From the NCBI RefSeq assembly GCF_001591665.1, contig NZ_BCVI01000039.1, forward strand, positions 62,001-126,000: a stretch of 64,000 bases of DNA, read 5' to 3'. The translations under genes and the position numbers were made by a program. Below are positions 1 through 9,610 of the stretch, piece after piece. Below the pieces are notes generated by a model that had not been told where the DNA came from, did no database searches, and was given only the letters and a program-made list of their open reading frames with translations. This stretch comes from Neobacillus soli NBRC 102451. Its GTDB lineage: Bacteria; Bacillota; Bacilli; Bacillales; Cytobacillaceae. Positions within the stretch are counted from its first letter, which is position 1; each line of letters begins with the position of its first letter.

Positions 1-288
1 GAAACATGTCTGCTAACTAAAGAAGAAAAGATAAGAGCATGTGAGCTTTCTGTCAAAGCTGGCGCAGATTTTGTTAAAACTTCTACAGGCTTTTCTACTG
101 GCGGGGCAACAGTCGAAGATATTCGCTTAATGCGCCAAACTGTAGGACCTAAAATTGGTGTGAAGGCATCTGGCGGTGTCCGCAGTGGTGAAGATGCACT
201 TGCAATGATCGAAGCAGGGGCAACTCGTATCGGCGCAAGCTCGGGTGTTTCGATTGCTAAAGGTGAGCTTTCTACTAGCAATTATTAA
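1..288 (+). CDS. deoC: deoxyribose-phosphate aldolase, C-terminal part
   Basis: This is the last 95 codons of a DeoC-type aldolase, which cleaves 2-deoxyribose 5-phosphate to glyceraldehyde 3-phosphate and acetaldehyde in deoxynucleoside catabolism. The reading frame is open from base 1 and ends at TAA 286-288. The stretch FVKTSTGF carries the Schiff-base lysine, and VKASGGVRS followed by [10 protein letters not shown] is the C-terminal phosphate-binding part of the class I TIM barrel. The start lies outside the window. A strong terminator follows, so it is the last gene of its transcript. Confidence 0.93.
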   Translation, partial: ETCLLTKEEKIRACELSVKAGADFVKTSTGFSTGGATVEDIRLMRQTVGPKIGVKASGGVRSGEDALAMIEAGATRIGASSGVSIAKGELSTSNY

Positions 289-321
289 TGATATAAATGT
301 AGGTTACATTAGGATATAAAT

Positions 322-365
322 AAAAAAAGAGTAGCTAATCAATCGATTACCTACTCTTTTTTTAT
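322..365 (+). terminator. intrinsic terminator after deoC
   Basis: An AAGAGTAG arm, a loop containing a smaller ATCGAT palindrome, and a CTACTCTT arm run into a U-rich tract. The A-run on the other side makes it potentially bidirectional. Confidence 0.85.
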
Positions 366-448
366 TTATGAACTCTTATTTTAACTACAGAATTGAAGGG
401 AGGTTATAAGAACATAATATACATAGATAAAAAATAAGGGATGATACC

Positions 449-961
449 ATGATATATATCTATAATGATTATGGTGGGACACACACTACTTCATTAGCGG
501 CGGCCTATCATTTAAAGAAATTACCACAATCTGAACGGAAACTTACCAGGGAAGAAATAGTAAATGTGAAGTTTTTCAATAAATTAACAAAGGAGGACTT
601 TGGAAAGCTTATTTTTCACGGGGTTGATGAGGACGGAAACTCCGTTTATACTATTGGACGGAAACGGAATAAATATGTGGTTCCTGCATTAAAAGAAATG
701 AGTTTATTATTGCAAGAGAAATTTAAATTTGATGAAAAAATCGTCTTTTCCAATACTTCGCCAACAGTTCCCTTTGTCATGTCAATGGGTGGCTTTTTCT
801 CGAGAGGTTTAAAAATTGATTTTATAGGAGTACCATTGTTAGTTAAAGGTGCGAAGCAATGCTGTGATAATATATTTCGTTTGGTTGAAAATACGAAAGA
901 GGTAGGAAGAACCACCTACGCGGAAAATGTAATTATCTTAGATAACAAAATGTATAAGTAA
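449..961 (+). CDS. DUF3189 family protein
   Basis: A 170-residue cytosolic protein beginning MIYIYNDYGGTHTTSLAAA. The conserved N-terminal pattern of a short beta strand, GGTH and an alanine-rich helix is typical of DUF3189 proteins of Firmicutes; their function is unknown. There is no signal peptide or membrane segment. The residues GGTHTT form a glycine-rich turn that might bind phosphate, but I see no full Walker motif. The ribosome binding site is weak (AAGGGA). The reductase gene starts 24 bases downstream, so the two are probably co-transcribed. Confidence 0.7.
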   Translation: MIYIYNDYGGTHTTSLAAAYHLKKLPQSERKLTREEIVNVKFFNKLTKEDFGKLIFHGVDEDGNSVYTIGRKRNKYVVPALKEMSLLLQEKFKFDEKIVFSNTSPTVPFVMSMGGFFSRGLKIDFIGVPLLVKGAKQCCDNIFRLVENTKEVGRTTYAENVIILDNKMYK

Positions 962-985
962 GATCATGATAAGGTGTGGATCAAT

Positions 986-1789
986 ATGGAAAAAAAGATA
1001 GGTTTTATTGGGGCCGGGAAAATGGCTCAGGCGATGATAGAAGGGATTATAAAATCAAATAGGATTCCCCGAGAAAATATCATCGCCAGTGCAAAATCAG
1101 CACAAACGATTGAAAAAGTTAAACAAAAGTATAGTATTTATTGTTCACTAAATAATGTTGATGTTGCTAAATTTGCTGATATTCTAATCCTTGCTGTGAA
1201 ACCGGACCTTCATACAGCTGTAATTGAGGAAATTAAAAGGGATATTAAACGAAACGCTATAATCGTAACCATTGCGGCTGGGATTACCTTATTGGATCTT
1301 GAACGTGCATTTGGCTTCGAGGTTAAGGCCGTTCGGACGATGCCAAATACGCCTTCATTAGTAGGAGAAGGGATGAGTGCCATTTGTCCTAATCCTTATC
1401 TCAGTGCGGAAGAAATTATGGAAGTGGAGCATCTCTTCTCTACTTTCGGAAAAACGGAACGTCTGGAAGAAAAGTTAATGGATGCGGTACCATCGATCAG
1501 CGGTTCTTCTCCAGCATATGTGTATATGTTAATCGAAGCGATGGCGGATGGGGGCGTAAGGCAGGGAATACCAAGGGATAAAGCCTATAGGCTAGCAGCC
1601 CAGGCAGTACTTGGTGCGGCAAAAATGGTACTTGAAACTGGAAAGCACCCAATAGAACTCAAAGATAATGTTTGTACGCCCGGCGGTGCAACCATTGAAG
1701 CCGTTGCTGTCCTTGAGAAAAGGCAATTCGGGGGGACTGTAATGGAAGCAATGGAGAGCTGTACAAATAAAGCAAAAAATTTACGGTAG
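986..1789 (+). CDS. proC: pyrroline-5-carboxylate reductase
   Basis: A 267-residue enzyme of the ProC family, which reduces 1-pyrroline-5-carboxylate to proline with NAD(P)H in the last step of proline synthesis. It shows the N-terminal Rossmann motif IGFIGAGKMAQA, the middle RTMPNTPSLVGEGM segment, and the C-terminal signature around PGGATIEAVAVLE that shapes the active site at the dimer interface. I chose ATG 986 because AAGGTG lies nine bases upstream; a GTG at 974 in the same frame overlaps that site and is less likely. Bacilli often carry several ProC paralogues (proG, proI, comER), so the exact symbol is uncertain. Confidence 0.88.
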   Translation: MEKKIGFIGAGKMAQAMIEGIIKSNRIPRENIIASAKSAQTIEKVKQKYSIYCSLNNVDVAKFADILILAVKPDLHTAVIEEIKRDIKRNAIIVTIAAGITLLDLERAFGFEVKAVRTMPNTPSLVGEGMSAICPNPYLSAEEIMEVEHLFSTFGKTERLEEKLMDAVPSISGSSPAYVYMLIEAMADGGVRQGIPRDKAYRLAAQAVLGAAKMVLETGKHPIELKDNVCTPGGATIEAVAVLEKRQFGGTVMEAMESCTNKAKNLR

Positions 1790-1800
1790 CTATTCAAAAT

Positions 1801-1829
1801 TAAGGGTCCAATTAAATGGACCCTTTTAT
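1801..1829 (+). terminator. intrinsic terminator after proC
   Basis: AAGGGTCCA and TGGACCCTT arms around a six-base loop, followed by a short T-rich run. Confidence 0.85.
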
Positions 1830-1858
1830 ACAACGGTTAATTAAAGGGATGAAATAAA

Positions 1859-2896
1859 ATGCTAAGTAATGAGTTGTTGATCCTTTCAATCCTAACCTTG
1901 GCGATGATAGGAATATTGGGAATCATATTAGTTTACTTAATGATTCGTAAAGCAATGGATATAAAGATAAGTAAGAGGATCGATCACTGCAAAGAAAAAT
2001 ATAATCCACTCATTTCTTTGATACTTACAGAGGGAGGGCTTTCAAGGGAACTGACTGCTAAAACAGCTCTGCAGCGAAAAGCAATCGAAGAGCTGCTTAG
2101 CCGTTACACAAAAGTATTAGAACGTGAAGAGGAAAAGAAACGTTTATCGAAATTAGCAGCATTGTATCTAACAGATGACTATCAAAAGCGGCTTAAAAGT
2201 ATGAGATGGAGTACGCGTATGAATACTCTTTACCAAATTGAGGATTTCGGAATGGATCACCTTTTAAACGATGTTTACATGCTTTTAAAAAGAAGACGGC
2301 TTTCACATCAAGAACTTATACATATTTTGAGGATACTTGCTTTATTCCATTTTGGGCCATTATTCGAATTACTTACAAATCATTATAACCATTTATCTGA
2401 ATACGAGTATCGCAATATTTTGCTTCGCTTAGAGCAAAGGCAATTTGATCAGTTTGTCCTTAATTTTCATAAATCTGAGCTCCCATTACAAAAGGCAATT
2501 GTTGATGTCATTTCCATAAAAAAAGAACTAAGTTATCTTTCCTTCCTGGAAAATATCTTTTCTAATTATTCTGGAGAAGTAAAGCTAAGAGCGTTAAAGG
2601 CACTGGCGGTAATAGGCTATGTAAAAAATATTGAACCGTATTTAGAACTTCTCTATTCTTCTAAATGGGAGGAACGGATGATTTCAGCTAAATTAATTGG
2701 GAAGTTGAAGGAAGAAAAGGGAGTCCCAAGATTAATTGAGCTATTGCATGATCAATCATGGTGGGTTCGATTTCAAGCCGGCCAGTCTATTTGTCAATTC
2801 TTAAATGGGAAAGAGATCTTACGTTTGGTTTTAGAATCATCAAAGGATTCTTTTGCAAAAGATATGGCCTGGGAATGGCTTCATAAAGGGGAATAA
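1859..2896 (+). CDS. membrane-anchored HEAT-repeat protein
   Basis: A 345-residue protein with one strong N-terminal membrane segment (about residues 5-28), a charged linker, and an all-helical cytoplasmic part. Residues about 220-340 have HEAT-like repeats, for example around LRALKALAVIGY and RFQAGQSICQFL. It is the first gene of a three-gene operon, with the glycosyltransferase start only three bases after its stop. No catalytic motif is visible. In this context it may be a scaffold or regulator for the synthase; that is inference. Confidence 0.65.
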   Translation: MLSNELLILSILTLAMIGILGIILVYLMIRKAMDIKISKRIDHCKEKYNPLISLILTEGGLSRELTAKTALQRKAIEELLSRYTKVLEREEEKKRLSKLAALYLTDDYQKRLKSMRWSTRMNTLYQIEDFGMDHLLNDVYMLLKRRRLSHQELIHILRILALFHFGPLFELLTNHYNHLSEYEYRNILLRLEQRQFDQFVLNFHKSELPLQKAIVDVISIKKELSYLSFLENIFSNYSGEVKLRALKALAVIGYVKNIEPYLELLYSSKWEERMISAKLIGKLKEEKGVPRLIELLHDQSWWVRFQAGQSICQFLNGKEILRLVLESSKDSFAKDMAWEWLHKGE

Positions 2897-2899
2897 TTT

Positions 2900-4312
2900 A
2901 TGCTGATTATTCAGTGGGATGACATCGTTACCACTTTTGCTTGGGGAATCGCTGTTTATATGGTGATTGTCATTTTTTTTTATTCAGTTATTTTGGTTAT
3001 TTCGATGTTTCAACTTCGGAAAGAATACAAGCTCGACAGGGTTCTGGCGTACGAGGATTATTTGGATGAAATCTATACAAAACCGATTTCAATTATCGTT
3101 CCGGCTTATAATGAAGAAGCTGGAATTGTCCACAGTGTCCGCTCATTATTAAGTGTGAATTATCCTACATATGAAATCATTGTTGTCAATGATGGCTCAA
3201 CTGACCATACACTGAAAAAAATGATTGATCACTATGATATGAAAGAAATAAAAAGAGTAGTTAGAAAGCAAGTAAACTCGAAGCCGATTTCAAAGATTTA
3301 TCAATCGGCCATTTTTGCGCATCTTTTTCTTGTCGACAAAGTGAATGGCGGGAAGGCAGATGCTCTTAACGTCGGACTTAATTTTTCCCAATATCCATAT
3401 TTTTGTTCACTTGATGGTGATTCTGTACTTGAACAGGATGCCTTGTTAAAAGTGATGAAACCGATCATTGATTCTAATGGAGATGTGATTGCCTCCGGAG
3501 GAAGTGTACGAATAGCAAATGGCTGCCAAATTCAAAATGGACAGATTCAAAACATCGGCCTATCTGACAAGCCGTTAGTTGTCATGCAAATCATTGAGTA
3601 TTTACGTGCCTTTTTGATGGGGAGAATTGGTTTAAGCAGGCATAATCTCCTGCTGATTATTTCTGGTGCTTTTGGTGTTTTTTCAAAAAGCTGGGTTATT
3701 GAAGCAGGCGGTTATCGAACGGATACGGTCGGGGAAGATATGGAATTAGTCGTGAGAATGCACCGGCTGTTAAAAGAAAAGGGTCAAAGGAAGAAAATTG
3801 TTTATGTCCAGGATCCTGTTTGCTGGACAGAGGTCCCAGAGGACATCACCACTTTACGCAGACAGAGAAGACGCTGGCATCGAGGTTTATTTGAAAGCCT
3901 ATGGATTCATAGGAAAATAACCTTAAACCCAAAATACGGATCGATTGGCCTTCTAGCTTTTCCTTACTTTTGGATTGTTGAGTTTTTTGGACCAATGATT
4001 GAACTAAGCGGCTATATATTTATGATTCTTGGTTTATTCCTTGGAGGAATCTATATTGAATTTGCTATTTTATTATTTTTTCTTTCTTGTTTATATGGGT
4101 CGATTTTTTCAATGGCTGCTGTTCTTTTAGAAGAGTGGAGTTTGACAAAGTATCCAAAGGTATCTGATATCATCAAGCTATTTCTATATTCTTTAACAGA
4201 AACCATATGGTATAGGCCTTTGACCGTCTTTTGGCGCTGTGAAGGGGTATGGCAGATGCTTAGAGGGGACAAAAGCTGGGGGGAAATGAAAAGAAAAGGT
4301 GTTTTAGAATGA
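2900..4312 (+). CDS. processive family 2 glycosyltransferase
   Basis: A 470-residue membrane glycosyltransferase of the GT2 family, like PgaC/IcaA or cellulose and hyaluronan synthases. Residues about 12-35 are a membrane segment. The GT-A domain shows IIVPAYNEEAG and VNDGST for UDP-sugar binding, the DGD variant of the DXD metal site (CSLDGDS), the acceptor-side TVGEDMEL, and the processive signature QRRRW. Further membrane segments follow at about 345-430. It therefore probably polymerises a beta-linked surface polysaccharide from a nucleotide sugar at the inner membrane face. Its last four bases overlap the start of the next gene, suggesting translational coupling. The sugar cannot be read from sequence. 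Confidence 0.86.
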   Translation: MLIIQWDDIVTTFAWGIAVYMVIVIFFYSVILVISMFQLRKEYKLDRVLAYEDYLDEIYTKPISIIVPAYNEEAGIVHSVRSLLSVNYPTYEIIVVNDGSTDHTLKKMIDHYDMKEIKRVVRKQVNSKPISKIYQSAIFAHLFLVDKVNGGKADALNVGLNFSQYPYFCSLDGDSVLEQDALLKVMKPIIDSNGDVIASGGSVRIANGCQIQNGQIQNIGLSDKPLVVMQIIEYLRAFLMGRIGLSRHNLLLIISGAFGVFSKSWVIEAGGYRTDTVGEDMELVVRMHRLLKEKGQRKKIVYVQDPVCWTEVPEDITTLRRQRRRWHRGLFESLWIHRKITLNPKYGSIGLLAFPYFWIVEFFGPMIELSGYIFMILGLFLGGIYIEFAILLFFLSCLYGSIFSMAAVLLEEWSLTKYPKVSDIIKLFLYSLTETIWYRPLTVFWRCEGVWQMLRGDKSWGEMKRKGVLE

Positions 4313-7300
4313 AAAAACAAACCCACTTAATTATCTATGCAATTTTTTTAATTCTATTTTTGACGAGCCCTTTTTGGTTATGGAAAATCCAGCCTGCTAA
4401 GGACTTAAACGTGTTAATTGTTGACAAAACCGTGCCAAATTCATCCTACCGGGAACATAAAGGGCTGGTATGGATATTAAACAATGCTAAATACTTTAAA
4501 AATGGACTAAAACCATATTCTGCAAACAATGATTATAAAGGATTTGTACCAAAAACAGGAGCGAAATATACGATTGTTCCTATGCCAAAAGATTTAAAAA
4601 GCTATGATGTATTCTATTTAACAGACCAATATGGAGTATATAAAAAGGACTTTTACGGACAGAATCTTTCGGGACAGCGTTCTGCAAAAATTTATGGCGG
4701 GCTTAAATCCAGTGAAGTGAATCAAATTGAAAAGGAGCTTCTACACTCCAATGGGAAAACATTAATTGCCGAATTTAATACGTTTGCAAGCCCTACAACA
4801 GAAACAGCAAAGGAGAAAATCTCTAATTTGCTTAATGTTGAATGGTCAGGCTGGATTGGACGGTATTTTCCAGACCTGGGAAGTACGGAGGTACCAGAAT
4901 GGGTAAAGGAGAATTATCAGAAGCAATACAAGAAATGGTCCCTTACCGGCGAGGGATTCGTTTTTGTCAGTAAAAATAATTATGTTGTTGTCATTGGAAA
5001 AAAGGAGATTAATGAAAAAGGGCTCCTTTTTCAATTAACAGATAGGGGAAAGAAACACTTTACCCGTGAAATTCATGGGAAGTATCGGTATTGGTTTGAT
5101 ATTATTGATGCAAAAGATAAAAATGAAATTTTGGCATCCTATAAGCTCCCGGTTTCTGAGAAAACGAAGAAAGACCTTAAAGGCTATGGGATCCCTGCTG
5201 AATTTCCCGCAGTTATTTATCACCAAAACGCTAAATATTCTTCTTATTATTTTTCAGGTGATTATGCAGATGAATCGGAGGTTCCTGAGATTTATCAAAC
5301 AAAGGGCTTTGATGCTTGGAAAAGGAATGTTGGAGCAAAAGGGTCTTTTTATTGGGAAATATACGTGCCAATGATGAAGGATATCTTAAAAACTGGTTTG
5401 AGGCATGTGAATAAACAAGAACAAGTGGAATTGGTTGAGCGTGATGGTCTCAAAACGAACAGCCGAACAGGGGAATCCTATATCCAAATTCAAAAAGAGG
5501 GGAAATGGAAAAACTTTTTGATTAAGGGCGTTAATATGGGGATAGGGAAACCGGGCTTTTTCCCTGGTGAGACGGCGATTACAAAAGAAGAATACTTTCG
5601 TTGGTTTAAAGAAATTGGTTCAATGAATGCTAACGCCATCAGAATTTACACACTTCACCCGCCCCAGTTTTATGAGGCTTTTTATGAATACAACCAAATA
5701 GCGAAAAGTCCTTTATACCTATTCCACGGGACGTGGGTGAATGAGGAGAATCTTCTTCATACTCAAGATGCTTTTGCCAAAGTCAATCAGGAGGATGCCA
5801 GGTTAGAAATTAAAAATATGATTGATATTATTCATGGAAATGCCAAACTTTCGAAGCGCCCCGGGCATGCCGCTGGTGTTTATAAATACGATATTTCGAA
5901 ATACGTGCTTGGAATGATTGTTGGCACAGAGTGGGACCCATTAATGGTAACAAACACGAATGGATTGCACTCACATATCAGTCAATTTGCAGGGGTATAT
6001 TTCAAAACGAAAGCTGCTAACGCCTTTGAAATCTGGCTGGCGAAGTTAATGGATTATGCTGCGGATTATGAATCGAAACAGTACCAATGGCAGCATTCAC
6101 TGAGTTTTACAAACTGGGTTACGACTGATATGTTGAATCACCCAACTGAACCACTGGAGAAAGAAGACATGGTTTCCATTGATCCCAATCATATTAAAGC
6201 GTCGGAACATTTTCATGCAGGGCTATTTGCTTCGTATCACATATATCCCTACTATCCTGATTTCCTTAACTATGAGGAGTCATATGTTAACTATATGGAT
6301 CCAAGCGGAATGAAAAATAATTATGCCGGCTATTTACATGAGCTGCTGAGTGCACATCAAATGCCGGTTCTCGTGGCTGAATTCGGCGTTCCCGCCTCAA
6401 GGGGTTTGACCCATAAGAATGTGGAAGGAATGAACCAAGGATTTCATTCAGAAAAAGATCAAGGAAAGATCGATAAACGGCTATTTCAATCCATTGTCTC
6501 GGAAGGTTATGCGGGCGGACTTGTATTCACCTGGCAGGATGAGTGGTTTAAACGGACATGGAATACAATGGATTATGACAATCCAGATCGACGGCCGTAT
6601 TGGAATAACCAGCAAACAAATGAACAGCACTTTGGCTTACTTGGTTTTGAATCTAGTAATAAGGAAACTGGAATTTTTGTTGATGGTGTGGACAAGGATT
6701 GGGATATAGCGGGTGTGAAAACTAGTTATCATTCAACTGGTAAAAAGGAACCATTACGGGAGGTACGGATATCATCTGATAGCGGATACCTATATTTCCT
6801 GCTTAAATATAATCGTCCTGTTGACTTTCAAAAGCAAGCAGCTTATTTATTTTTTGACACGATTGGAAACCAAGGGCAAACCAATATACCTCTGACTGAC
6901 AAGATGAAGGTGAACACGGATTTTGGAGTTGATTTTTTAATTAAACTAACTGGTCCTAAGGATTCAAGGATTATCGTCGATAGTTATTATGATACGTTCT
7001 ATTACCAGTATGCTAAACTCTTACATATGATTAAGGAAGAGCCATATGCTAGTAAGAAAAATAATGGTGTATTTCATCCAATCCGTTTGGCTCTTAACAA
7101 AGAATTGACCATTCCCTCAACTAAGAAGGTCATCCCATTTCAAGCTTACGAAACAGGGGTACTAAGGTTTGGGGATGGAAATCCAAACGATAAAAACTTT
7201 GATTCGTTAACAGATGTAAGTATTAGTAGCGATAAAAGAATTATTGAGGGAAGGATCCCGTGGCAGCTCTTAAATTTTACGGACCCTAGTCAAAAAGAAG

Positions 7301-7542
7301 TCATGGGTGATATATGGGAAAGTGGTCTAACGGCTAAGATGAATACAAATGGAATTATTGTTGCAGCTGCGATGGCAGAAGAGGGTACATTAAATCAAAC
7401 ATTCCCGCAGGTAGTTAACGGGATGATACAGCTGAAGGACGCTTATTTATATAAATGGGACGAATGGAATCAGCCGGCCTTTTATGAACGTTTGAAAACA
7501 TCTTATGAAATAATCGAGGAAACGTTTCGAATGACCGAATAA
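4309..7542 (+). CDS. large membrane-anchored glycoside hydrolase-like protein
   Basis: A 1077-residue protein with an N-terminal membrane segment (about residues 8-24) and a large presumably extracellular part. Residues about 400-760 look like a TIM barrel of the GH2/GH5 kind: it opens with FLIKGVNMGIGKPGFFPGE, then AIRIYTLHPPQFY, with VAEFGVPASRG as a plausible carboxylate-bearing strand end and FTWQDEWFKR nearby. Residues about 790-1070 resemble a beta-sandwich sugar-binding module (DKDWDIAGV, then YLYFLLKY). It overlaps the glycosyltransferase by four bases, and a strong terminator follows, so it closes the operon. It may trim, branch or modify the polymer during export. The family assignment is moderate and the substrate unknown. 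Confidence 0.65.
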   Translation: MKKQTHLIIYAIFLILFLTSPFWLWKIQPAKDLNVLIVDKTVPNSSYREHKGLVWILNNAKYFKNGLKPYSANNDYKGFVPKTGAKYTIVPMPKDLKSYDVFYLTDQYGVYKKDFYGQNLSGQRSAKIYGGLKSSEVNQIEKELLHSNGKTLIAEFNTFASPTTETAKEKISNLLNVEWSGWIGRYFPDLGSTEVPEWVKENYQKQYKKWSLTGEGFVFVSKNNYVVVIGKKEINEKGLLFQLTDRGKKHFTREIHGKYRYWFDIIDAKDKNEILASYKLPVSEKTKKDLKGYGIPAEFPAVIYHQNAKYSSYYFSGDYADESEVPEIYQTKGFDAWKRNVGAKGSFYWEIYVPMMKDILKTGLRHVNKQEQVELVERDGLKTNSRTGESYIQIQKEGKWKNFLIKGVNMGIGKPGFFPGETAITKEEYFRWFKEIGSMNANAIRIYTLHPPQFYEAFYEYNQIAKSPLYLFHGTWVNEENLLHTQDAFAKVNQEDARLEIKNMIDIIHGNAKLSKRPGHAAGVYKYDISKYVLGMIVGTEWDPLMVTNTNGLHSHISQFAGVYFKTKAANAFEIWLAKLMDYAADYESKQYQWQHSLSFTNWVTTDMLNHPTEPLEKEDMVSIDPNHIKASEHFHAGLFASYHIYPYYPDFLNYEESYVNYMDPSGMKNNYAGYLHELLSAHQMPVLVAEFGVPASRGLTHKNVEGMNQGFHSEKDQGKIDKRLFQSIVSEGYAGGLVFTWQDEWFKRTWNTMDYDNPDRRPYWNNQQTNEQHFGLLGFESSNKETGIFVDGVDKDWDIAGVKTSYHSTGKKEPLREVRISSDSGYLYFLLKYNRPVDFQKQAAYLFFDTIGNQGQTNIPLTDKMKVNTDFGVDFLIKLTGPKDSRIIVDSYYDTFYYQYAKLLHMIKEEPYASKKNNGVFHPIRLALNKELTIPSTKKVIPFQAYETGVLRFGDGNPNDKNFDSLTDVSISSDKRIIEGRIPWQLLNFTDPSQKEVMGDIWESGLTAKMNTNGIIVAAAMAEEGTLNQTFPQVVNGMIQLKDAYLYKWDEWNQPAFYERLKTSYEIIEETFRMTE

Positions 7543-7577
7543 CGAAAAAAGCCGGCTCTGTGCCGGCTTTTTTCGTT
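7543..7577. terminator. bidirectional terminator between convergent genes
   Basis: A perfect GCCGGC stem is flanked by A6 on one side and T6 on the other, so it can serve both the glycan operon and the pit gene. Confidence 0.92.
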
Positions 7578-7615
7578 GGTAATTCTAGCTTTCAATCAAT
7601 GAATACTCCATGAAT

Positions 7616-8617
7616 TTAAAAAATCAAATTCAGAATAAAGTAAAATATTCCTGCTAATAGGGCTGTAATTGGTAGGGTAATCACCCAGGTAATCAGCATC
7701 CGTTGGGCTGTATCCCATTTAACCCCTTTAAGACGGTGCGCCGATCCTACTCCTAGTATTCCAGATGAAATAACATGTGTCGTACTTACCGGCAGATGGA
7801 TTAAACTTGCACCAAAAATAATTCCCGCACCAGTTAAATCCGCTGCAACCCCGTTAATCGGGCGGATCTTCATGATTTTTCCGCCGACCGTTTTAATAAT
7901 CTTCCAGCCGCCAATCGAGGTACCAAGACCCATAGCAATAGCGCAGGAGACTTGAACCCAAAGTGGAACATCTGCATTTTTGGGAAGATATTGATTGGCA
8001 ATTAGGGCCATTGTGATAATACCCATTGATTTCTGGGCATCGTTTGTTCCATGCGAGTAAGATTGCAATGCAGCAGTTGCAATTTGTATATAACGAAAGT
8101 TTCGATTCGTTTTAGTTAAATTGAAGTTTTTAAAAGCCACTTTAAAAATACTATAAATAATGTAACCTACAACAAAAGCTAAAATTGGTGAAAAGATAAG
8201 TGCTTCAAGAATTTTAATAAACCCACTATAGTTCAGGACTCCTAGGCCTTGGGCTGCAACGGCCGCGCCAGCGATGGAGCCGATTAGTGCATGTGAAGAA
8301 CTACTCGGAATTCCATAATACCAAGTGATTAAATTCCATAGAATCGCTGCAATTAACGCCGCAAGAATGACAATAGAGCCGTTCGTAAGATCGAATGGAT
8401 TGACGATATCCTTTGAGATGGTTTTTGCCACACCCGTAAATGTCATCGCACCAACAAAATTCATGATTGCCGCTAATAAAATGGCCTGGCGAGGTTTTAG
8501 TGCCTTTGTCGAAACAGATGTTGCGATTGCATTTGCTGTATCATGGAAACCATTAATAAAGTCAAATGCAAGGGCACAAATGACGATTAATATCGTTAGT
8601 ATGAATATAAGACTCAT
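7616..8617 (-). CDS. pit: inorganic phosphate transporter, Pit family
   Basis: A 333-residue polytopic membrane protein. The N-terminal DFINGFHDTANAIATSV and the second-half SYSHGTNDAQKSMGI are the paired signatures of PiT transporters, which import metal-phosphate with protons at low affinity. About ten membrane segments are evident. ATG follows AAGGAGC by about seven bases. It lies 11 bases after the DUF47 gene, forming the usual accessory-transporter pair seen as ykaA-pit in B. subtilis. Confidence 0.95.
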   Translation of the reverse strand: MSLIFILTILIVICALAFDFINGFHDTANAIATSVSTKALKPRQAILLAAIMNFVGAMTFTGVAKTISKDIVNPFDLTNGSIVILAALIAAILWNLITWYYGIPSSSSHALIGSIAGAAVAAQGLGVLNYSGFIKILEALIFSPILAFVVGYIIYSIFKVAFKNFNLTKTNRNFRYIQIATAALQSYSHGTNDAQKSMGIITMALIANQYLPKNADVPLWVQVSCAIAMGLGTSIGGWKIIKTVGGKIMKIRPINGVAADLTGAGIIFGASLIHLPVSTTHVISSGILGVGSAHRLKGVKWDTAQRMLITWVITLPITALLAGIFYFILNLIF

Positions 8618-8628
8618 ATTTTTGCTCC

Positions 8629-9246
8629 TTATGCATTTTTCATGATAATGGTTTCAAGGGTATTAGCAACGGTCTGACAGTAGTCAGCAATATCCTCAAG
8701 GTTTTCGTAAATTTCCTTATATTGAATAATTCGGATGGGATCTTTTTCAACTGTAAATAAATTTTTAATCGACTGGCGTAAAATGTTATCACAGTTTGAT
8801 TCGTAATCTTTTATTTTTATGGCATGCTCCCTTATTTGCGGCAACTTTTTATTGGAAAGCAGTTCAACGGCCTTGTCAATTTCTTGTACACTGCTTTGAA
8901 TAGCATCAACAAACTTTTTCATAAAATCATCTGCTTGCGTAATCGAATACATTTCGAATAACGCTGCACATCCTTCAAGGCCATCTAGGACGTCATCCAT
9001 GCTCATGGCAAGGAGCAATATATCCTCACGTTCAATAGGAGTAATAAAGGCGTCGTTTAGTTCTTTAATTACTTCATGAACGTAGGTGTCTCCCTTGGTT
9101 TCATACTCCTTCATTTTCTCCGAAAAAATTTTCAAATCACTAATATTTTTTAATTTGTAATCTGTAAAGTAATTTGAACTATCTTTTAAATTTGCGGAAA
9201 TATTACTAAGCAATGCTGAAAACTTGTCAATTTTTTTGAATGCCAT
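8629..9246 (-). CDS. ykaA: DUF47 family PhoU-like protein, Pit accessory
   Basis: A 205-residue all-helical cytosolic protein of the DUF47/PhoU-like family, which typically accompanies Pit transporters and modulates phosphate uptake. Acidic clusters such as EREDILLLAMSMDDVLDGLEG and YENLEDIADYCQ (both present in the sequence) match the metal-binding ExxxD pattern of the fold. The gene is first in a two-gene transcript with pit. The start is supported by GGGGGT upstream. Confidence 0.92.
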   Translation of the reverse strand: MAFKKIDKFSALLSNISANLKDSSNYFTDYKLKNISDLKIFSEKMKEYETKGDTYVHEVIKELNDAFITPIEREDILLLAMSMDDVLDGLEGCAALFEMYSITQADDFMKKFVDAIQSSVQEIDKAVELLSNKKLPQIREHAIKIKDYESNCDNILRQSIKNLFTVEKDPIRIIQYKEIYENLEDIADYCQTVANTLETIIMKNA

Positions 9247-9610
9247 GCGATTACCCCCAATTTCTTTAGAAAAAGTTGTACACTAACCAAATTATTTTAT
9301 CTGAAAAATGTCGAAAAAAGAAACAAATTTTATGTAATTTACAAAAACTTAACATTAGAATGTTTTGAATATTTTATTTGAATTTAAAGGTCTTTTTTAA
9401 CCTTTGCCTAAATTCCCCTAATTATGTATTTTTTTATTTATGAAGAACCAAAAAGCATCTTTGGGAAAAAGACAGGAATTTTATTCATTAATGAGTATAA
9501 AAAAGAAATTAGGGTATTTTAAAGGTACAGGTAGCACGAAAAACGAGTAACTTTTCCAATACTGCCTGAAAAAGTAGTAAAATAATGAATACTAAAAAGG
9601 AGTGTTCTAA
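9247..9610. other. divergent intergenic region with possible regulatory boxes
   Basis: This AT-rich stretch of 364 bases has no coding potential I can support. It should hold the promoters of ykaA-pit (leftward) and the GlsB-like gene (rightward). Two things stand out. TTTACA and TTAACA spaced 11 bases apart (9338-9354) resemble half of a PhoP box, and GGGTAT at 9512-9517 resembles a SigB -10 element upstream of the stress gene. Both are weak predictions. Confidence 0.4.
9338..9354 (+). promoter_or_regulatory. possible PhoP half-box (two direct repeats)
   Basis: TTTACA, five bases, TTAACA matches the 11-base spacing and TT(A/T/C)ACA consensus of Bacillus PhoP sites. Only two repeats are present where four are usual, and I found no clear third. 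Phosphate control of the adjoining ykaA-pit operon would make sense. Confidence 0.3.
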
